From Acidobacteriota bacterium (GTDB lineage: Bacteria > Acidobacteriota > UBA890 > WLXD01): a stretch of DNA of 64,000 nt. A program made the position numbers and the translations under genes. Position 1 is the stretch's first letter. Every line of letters begins with the position of its first letter. Shown here piece after piece: positions 59,322 to 64,000 of this stretch. The stretch lies in contig WLXD01000007.1 in assembly GCA_012103255.1 (NCBI GenBank), forward strand, positions 1 through 64,000, read 5' to 3'. Below the pieces are notes generated by a model that ran no database searches, was not told where the DNA came from, and saw only the letters and a program-made list of their open reading frames with translations.

Positions 59322-60718
59322 CCCGCTACCGAGCGCAACAGTCGATACCAGAACTCGACGGCGCGATGGAACTCGTCAACACCGATGCGTTCATCCAGGC
59401 CGTGGGCGCGCTCGTCGCCAGGAGCTTCGAATATCGCAGACACCCCATATACAGGGATCCCGGCGTTTCGAACCCACAAGCCGTCCGTCGCGCCCGTCGA
59501 CATCGAGGGAATCACCGGCGTACCCGGCCACAACTCGTCCACGACGACCTCGAAACGACTCGCCACCTCGTTGTTCCAGGGCGAGGCTTCGCTCGGAAAC
59601 GCATCGTCGAGCCGGCGGAAAGTCACGCCGCGATCGTCGACGACACGGCGCAGCGTGCGCTCCACCTCGTCGGGCGAATGCCCCGGCAAGATCCTGCAGT
59701 TCACCGTGGCGCGCGCGGATCGCGGTAACGCGTTCTCGGCGTGCCCAGCTGTCAGTTCGGTGGCAACACATGTGGTGCGGAGCGTGGCGTTGAAGTAGGG
59801 GTCGGAGGCAGCCAGTCGCTCGGCAGCCGCTTCATCAAGTTCATCTCCCGCCAGGCGCATCATCGACTGTCTGAGGTCGCGGTGTTCGAACTGCGCGCTC
59901 TTCTCGAAATAGGCCCGCGTACCGTCGCTCAGTTCAAAGGGGAACTCGTGAGCCTCGATACGAGCGAGCGCATGTACGAGCCCATAGATGGCGTTATCCG
60001 GACGCGGTACCGAACTGTGCCCACCTGGGTTCGTGACCTCGAGTTCGAAGCTTTGATAGAGCTTCTCGCTGGTCTGGACGTCGAACGCCTGCGGCTCGCC
60101 GTTGGCGTCGTAGCGTCCGCCGCCCGCGTCGGTGTTGAGGGCGAACTCGGCATCGATCAGGTCGCGGCGGGCGGAGGTCAGATGGTCGATCCCGTTGCCT
60201 GTGCTCTCCTCGTCGCCCGTGAGCACCATGATGATATCGCGGGCCGGTCTGAACCCCTCCTGGCGGAACCGGATGAAGTTCGACACGAGGGTGGCGGCCC
60301 CCGCTTTGTTGTCGACGGTTCCGCGGCCGTAGTAGTAACCATCGATCTCGGCGAGTCGGAACGGATGCTCACTCCATGCGTCGGGCTCTGCGTCCACTAC
60401 ATCGACGTGGGCCATGGTCAGGACCGGTCGCTCAGCACCCGAGCCGCGATACCGCACCACGAGGTTCGCAATCCCATCGCTGGCAACCATCTCGATATCG
60501 GCCGGTGAGAACCCCTCGGCAAGCAGGCGCTCTTGAACTGCCTCGAGGAGGCTAGCGGTCTGCTCGGGGAAGGCCGCGCTGGAGCGAAACTCCACCATTT
60601 CGCGAAGAAGGTCCTCGCTCAACTGACGATCGCTGACGGGGACCGAAACAGCGCTGGGCGCACTCAGGGCGACAAGGCTCGCAGCAAGTGCCGCTGTCGG
60701 GAGACTGGAACCACGCAA
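59318..60718 (-). CDS. M20 family metallopeptidase (ArgE/DapE/carboxypeptidase-like), secreted
   Basis: 466 residues. The start is TTG 60718, with GGAGG 6 nt upstream, and opens a signal peptide (MRGSSLPTAALAASLVALSAPSA). Zinc motifs: LTMAHVDVVD (His), GRGTVDNKAG (bridging Asp), LTGDEESTGNG (catalytic Glu and ligand), ALNTDAGGG, and a C-terminal GDERAHGLDERI (His). Lid domain at about 225-350 includes NPGGHSSVPRPDNAI. It differs in spacing from the M20 at 18364. Likely removes acyl groups or C-terminal residues from small peptides. It shares an operon with the nucleosidase. Confidence 0.9.
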   Translation of the reverse strand: MRGSSLPTAALAASLVALSAPSAVSVPVSDRQLSEDLLREMVEFRSSAAFPEQTASLLEAVQERLLAEGFSPADIEMVASDGIANLVVRYRGSGAERPVLTMAHVDVVDAEPDAWSEHPFRLAEIDGYYYGRGTVDNKAGAATLVSNFIRFRQEGFRPARDIIMVLTGDEESTGNGIDHLTSARRDLIDAEFALNTDAGGGRYDANGEPQAFDVQTSEKLYQSFELEVTNPGGHSSVPRPDNAIYGLVHALARIEAHEFPFELSDGTRAYFEKSAQFEHRDLRQSMMRLAGDELDEAAAERLAASDPYFNATLRTTCVATELTAGHAENALPRSARATVNCRILPGHSPDEVERTLRRVVDDRGVTFRRLDDAFPSEASPWNNEVASRFEVVVDELWPGTPVIPSMSTGATDGLWVRNAGIPVYGVSAIFEAPGDERAHGLDERIGVDEFHRAVEFWYRLLRSVAG

Positions 60719-60792
60719 GCGCGGCCTCCGGGACGTGCAGGGGAAAAGGCACGCCGACTCTATCCAACCTCAGCCGCGGGTTCCAGGGCGAT

Positions 60793-61578
60793 CTACGCGG
60801 GCCCGGAGCGCCGCACTGTGACGCGACCACGCATCCAAGGCTTCGTCGTGTAGTCCGCAACCTGAGCATCGCGTGCGAGCGTTTCCGCGGTGGCCCCGGC
60901 GCTACCCATGGCGATACCGACGCGAAACTCTTCCTGAATCTCCCGACGCCCTCGGGCCGTGAGGCGCTCCGCGATTGACTTCACCCCGGCCAGAGAATCC
61001 ACATGTGCAAACAGCGCAACAGACTCTGGCGCGATTCTCACGATCATGTCTTCCGGTCGAGTTACGCGGCTTACGAGGTGGCAGAGGTCGCGAGCCACAG
61101 CGTCGATATGCTCGAGCGCCGCGTCGCTCACCAGCCGCACCACCACGCATCCGAGCGACTCTCCGTTGAGCTCGAGGGTCTCGACCTCGTGAATCGCGAA
61201 CGGCGCAGCGCTCACCGACGGCGTGCTGCTCGACCGCGGCAGAGCCGACGCGGGACGCCGACCGGCCCTGACAATCACTCCCAGACGCGCCGCCGTCGAG
61301 CCGTGCTCGTCGAGGATGTTGTGTCGACGATCGTCGACCTCATCGCGAACAGGGCGAATCAGGTTTCCAACGTCGCGACCTCGGACCTGCGATTCGCGCT
61401 GCGCGCCGAAAAGACGCTGAGCCACCGGATTGGCGTACTGAACGCGGTCCTCGGCATCGAGGACATAGAGGCCCTCGTGGAGCCGATCACCCATCGAGCG
61501 CAGTACGCCGAGCAAGACCGGAAGCGGAATACTCGCCAGGCCAAACGGCTCGACATCTTTCAGTGCAGTTTGACCCAC
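60793..61578 (-). CDS. PAS domain protein with a degenerate GGDEF-like domain
   Basis: 261 residues from GTG 61578 (GAGG, 5-nt spacing); a TTG at 61614 would add 12 residues. A PAS domain at about 20-145 (LRSMGDRLHEGLYVLDAEDRVQYANPVAQRLFGAQ) is followed by a GGDEF-like fold at about 155-250 (AVARDLCHLVSRVTRPEDMIVRIAPESVALFAHVD ... GIAMGSAGATAETLARDAQVADYTTK). The GGDEF signature is replaced by IAPES at residues 182-186, so no cyclic-di-GMP synthesis is expected; it could be a GTP- or c-di-GMP-binding sensor or a relic. The secondary-structure match is by eye. No output domain is visible. It stands alone between the M20 and sulfatase genes. Confidence 0.68.
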   Translation of the reverse strand: MGQTALKDVEPFGLASIPLPVLLGVLRSMGDRLHEGLYVLDAEDRVQYANPVAQRLFGAQRESQVRGRDVGNLIRPVRDEVDDRRHNILDEHGSTAARLGVIVRAGRRPASALPRSSSTPSVSAAPFAIHEVETLELNGESLGCVVVRLVSDAALEHIDAVARDLCHLVSRVTRPEDMIVRIAPESVALFAHVDSLAGVKSIAERLTARGRREIQEEFRVGIAMGSAGATAETLARDAQVADYTTKPWMRGRVTVRRSGPA

Positions 61579-61745
61579 GGCAACCTCGCAATGCGCGCCA
61601 GATAACGCACCCAAGACGGGGTTGCTAGATCTGGCGGGCGGGAGTGGGTCTCAACGGCCACAGTTAGTCATGGCAGTGAACGCCTGCCAACTGGCGGGCC
61701 TACCGCAACCCGCTTTGGCCGGTCAGACGCGGACGTGCGTCGCTG

Positions 61746-63152
61746 CTAATGAGTCGCGAGAATCGGATCCGTGGTCACTTCGTTCGCACGATCGCGCAAC
61801 ATGTCCAGCATCCGAGAAGCGCGGGCCGGGTGGGCGCCGGCGAGATCAAAGACCTCGAAGCGATTCCGGGCGAGATCGTAGAGCTCAATCCGCTCTAGGT
61901 CCCGGTCTGCCAACAACTTCCAGTTGCCGTCGCGGAGTGCATAGTGGAAGCCCTGCTCATCGTCGAATTGCCAATAGAGCGGAGCCGTTCGGCGCCAAGC
62001 GTCGCCGCGCAGCAGTGGGCCAAAGTCCTCGCCGTCGATGGGCCTATCGTCCGGCATCGAAACGCCGGTCGCAGCTGCAATCGTGGGCATCAGGTCGTAC
62101 CCGATAATCGGCGCGTCGCTAGCGGTCCCTGGACCTATCGTGCCGGGCCAGCGGAGGATCGCGGGCACCCGGATTCCGCCTTCGTACAGCTCATGCTTGC
62201 GCCCCCTGAAGCCACCCGTGTCGCCGTAGAGGTTGATCTCCCACCAACGTCGCCAGTCGGTCGTCACGGGCCCGTTGTCCGACGTAAAAACCACCAGTGT
62301 GTTGTCTGCGCTACCCGTCGCGTCGAGTGCGTCGAGTAGGCGCCCGACCTGGTGGTCCATGTAGGTGATGTTGGCCCAGTACTCCCCCGGCCCGCGCGCC
62401 TCGAGGTTGTCCGGTGGCTCTGGCAGACCGTTGGCGAACTGTTCAGGAGTGCCAAGGGTGTGCGCCGCATACAACTCGTTGAACTCCGGAGGGTTCGCGA
62501 TTGTCGAGTGCGGCTCGAAGAGGGGTACGTAAAGAAAGAACGGCTGCTCCGCCGGCCGATCGCTCAACCAACCAATCGCTTCATCGACCACGATCTGGCC
62601 CGCATACCCCTCGAGCCGACCGAGCGCTTCGCCGTTACGGAAGAAATTCACCGGATCGCGGCTATGCGGCACGGCCCACGCATGGAAGCCAAGCCAGTGG
62701 TCGAATCCATGCTGATCGGGCTGGGCGTGATCGGGTTGATCCATGCCTCCGTTGAGATGCCATTTCCCCGACATCGCCGTAGCGTACCCAGCGTCGCGAA
62801 GCAGTTCCGGCAACGTGATCTCTGCGAGTGGGAGCTGCGTCTCCGTCTCGGGCGGTATCCAACTCTCAATGCCAGTGCGGTAGTGCGTCCTACCTGTGAG
62901 CAGAGACGCGCGCGACGGAGAGCACAGTGGCGACGGCGCGTAGTAAGACGTGAGCCGCAGCCCCTGCGCGGCAAGCTCATCGATCCGTGGGGTCTGAACG
63001 ATCGGATGACCGTACGCGCCCAGATCCCCATAGCCCAGATCGTCCGCGTAGATCAGCAGAACGTTGGGCCGGGCCGACTCGCTATGTGGCATCGCCACTG
63101 TCGAGCCCGCTGCGACGGCGCCCAAGCCGAGCGCAAGAAGCCCTGCGCGCAC
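61746..63152 (-). CDS. Sulfatase
   Basis: 468 residues from GTG 63152 with a signal peptide (MRAGLLALGLGAVAAGSTVA). The active-site signature CSPSR lies in PLCSPSRASLLTG (C77), the substrate for formylglycine maturation; no maturase gene is nearby. Calcium ligands D37 and D38 are in LIYADDLGYGD. Further on are SGKWHLNGG and FTSDNGPVTT. It should desulfate sugar or other sulfate esters in the periplasm. The MBL-fold gene precedes it by 4 bp in the same operon. The specific substrate class cannot be assigned. Confidence 0.9.
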   Translation of the reverse strand: MRAGLLALGLGAVAAGSTVAMPHSESARPNVLLIYADDLGYGDLGAYGHPIVQTPRIDELAAQGLRLTSYYAPSPLCSPSRASLLTGRTHYRTGIESWIPPETETQLPLAEITLPELLRDAGYATAMSGKWHLNGGMDQPDHAQPDQHGFDHWLGFHAWAVPHSRDPVNFFRNGEALGRLEGYAGQIVVDEAIGWLSDRPAEQPFFLYVPLFEPHSTIANPPEFNELYAAHTLGTPEQFANGLPEPPDNLEARGPGEYWANITYMDHQVGRLLDALDATGSADNTLVVFTSDNGPVTTDWRRWWEINLYGDTGGFRGRKHELYEGGIRVPAILRWPGTIGPGTASDAPIIGYDLMPTIAAATGVSMPDDRPIDGEDFGPLLRGDAWRRTAPLYWQFDDEQGFHYALRDGNWKLLADRDLERIELYDLARNRFEVFDLAGAHPARASRMLDMLRDRANEVTTDPILATH

Positions 63153-63156
63153 GCGC

Positions 63157-64000
63157 CTATTCCGTCAGGCTCCGATGCACGAGGCCCAGGAAGCGCTCCA
63201 CAGGCATCCAACCGGTTGCCATATCGGCAAACTCCGCAATCGGTTCCGCGGCAATGATCTCTTCGAGGCTGTCACCGTTGTCGACGTGAGTCTGAATCCG
63301 ATCGCGAATCGTCACGAGCATGCCGTGGAACTCACGCAACTGCGCAGCGCCCGAGAGTTGTCCGTGCCCGGGAATGATCTTGGTCATCTCGTTGGCGTCG
63401 GCAAGCACCAACTCCGATGCCGCGATCATGCCGTCTATGCCGCCACCCGAGTCGACATCGATGAACGGCAGCATCCCGTTGAAGAAGTTGTCGCCCATGT
63501 GGACCACGTTGGCATCGCGGAACCAGACGATCGTGTCGCCATCCGTATGAGCGTTGGCGACATGCGTGGCGTGAATCTGTTCGCCATTCCACCAAAAGCT
63601 GACTTCGTCGTTGAACGTCACGACCGGTAGCGCGATCGGTGGTGCTTGCCCGGTGTTGCCGACAACGTCGGTGAACGTGCCGGGGTCCATGCGTCGTCGA
63701 ACATTCTCATGGGCGACGATCATCGCGCCGGCCTCGCCCATCAGACGATTGCCGCCCGTGTGATCCCCGTGCCAATGCGTATTGAGTACGAACCGCACAT
63801 CTCCGCCGCCCGCATCGCGAACCGCGGCCACGATCTTGTCGTGCAGCGGCTCGAACTGATCATCGATGATGAACGCGCCGTCGTCGCCGACGGAAAGGCC
63901 GATGTTGCCGCCGGCAGCCATCAGCATGTAGATGCCGTCGGTCACCTCTACGGGCGTCACTTGAATGTCATTCTGCTGCGCGATTGCCGCAGCGGGTAGG
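63157..64000 (-). CDS. Metallo-beta-lactamase-fold hydrolase, N-terminus beyond the window
   Basis: Partial at its 5' end. Reading the frame upstream to base 64000 gives ...LPAAAIA|QQNDIQVTPVEVTDGIYML, the end of a signal peptide, so the GTG at 63960 is probably not the start. The zinc motif is LNTHWHGDHTGGN (HxHxDH), with HVANAHTDGDTIVWF (Asp) and MGDNFFNGMLPFID as second-site residues; IIPGHGQLSG carries the last His. It is like the QuiP/class B or glyoxalase-II-like periplasmic hydrolases; substrate unknown. It lies 4 bp from the sulfatase gene. Confidence 0.85.
   Translation of the reverse strand, partial: LPAAAIAQQNDIQVTPVEVTDGIYMLMAAGGNIGLSVGDDGAFIIDDQFEPLHDKIVAAVRDAGGGDVRFVLNTHWHGDHTGGNRLMGEAGAMIVAHENVRRRMDPGTFTDVVGNTGQAPPIALPVVTFNDEVSFWWNGEQIHATHVANAHTDGDTIVWFRDANVVHMGDNFFNGMLPFIDVDSGGGIDGMIAASELVLADANEMTKIIPGHGQLSGAAQLREFHGMLVTIRDRIQTHVDNGDSLEEIIAAEPIAEFADMATGWMPVERFLGLVHRSLTE

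Noticed and set aside
1-64000. CRISPR array, insertion sequence, prophage or tRNA gene
   Set aside because: No regularly spaced repeats, transposase or integrase motifs, or tRNA cloverleafs were seen on reading both strands.

Overview
The window is high-GC, densely packed bacterial chromosome from a Gram-negative organism. Outer-membrane barrels, a TonB-receptor-like N-terminus, lipoboxes and many Sec or Tat signal peptides show this. The best taxonomic guess is Acidobacteriota. The grounds are an acidobacterial-type VWFA protein, two large duplicated-permease (ADOP) genes each paired with a PadR regulator, an ECF sigma factor coupled to a TPR-bearing Ser/Thr kinase, and Asp-box beta-propeller exoproteins. 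Gemmatimonadota or a related lineage cannot be excluded. No rRNA, tRNA, insertion sequence, integrase, prophage or CRISPR array was seen. About a dozen gene pairs overlap by exactly four bases (ATGA or GTGA), so translational coupling is common.

Layout. 1-6400: the 5' end of a TonB-receptor-like gene, a DUF3179 protein, a secreted TPR protein and an acidobacterial VWFA protein. 6440-17160: two divergent operons of periplasmic oxidation. Each has a GMC flavoprotein and a gluconate-2-dehydrogenase-subunit-3-like partner. They are joined by a Tat-type sugar isomerase/epimerase, an ornithine-cyclodeaminase-family reductase, a PLP ammonia-lyase, an Fpg/Nei glycosylase and an ankyrin/PQQ-propeller fusion. 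One GMC gene is cut by a single in-frame TAA that also sits inside a new ribosome-binding site for a GTG restart. 17170-26250: secreted nuclease/phosphatase, M20 and M28 peptidases, a CBM9-like protein with a DUF5107-TPR protein, and an outer-membrane barrel. 26340-32420: a molybdo-enzyme operon (TorD-like chaperone, 980-aa catalytic subunit, fused ferredoxin-NrfD subunit, secreted partner). It resembles cytoplasm-facing SoeABC/Dms/Psr-type complexes.

32700-42130: GTP-dependent PEP carboxykinase, an ArsR regulator with a clear palindromic operator, the sigma factor/kinase pair, a non-coding gap with two strong hairpins, a histidine kinase/response regulator pair, a DUF1015 protein and a MogA/MoaB-type molybdenum cofactor protein. 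42220-57810: two Asp-box propeller exoproteins, a retropepsin-PDZ protein, a barrel protein, a lipoprotein cyclophilin and the two PadR-ADOP pairs. One pair has a near-consensus promoter overlapped by an inverted repeat. 57880-64000: an SRPBCC protein, a nucleosidase lipoprotein, an M20 peptidase, a PAS/degenerate-GGDEF protein, a sulfatase and a metallo-beta-lactamase-fold protein that runs off the window.

Taken together the genes suggest a heterotroph scavenging peptides, sugars and sulfated or nucleoside compounds, with much periplasmic enzymology, gluconeogenesis through PEP carboxykinase and a molybdenum-dependent respiratory module. All functions are inferred from sequence motifs and recalled family knowledge; no database search was possible.
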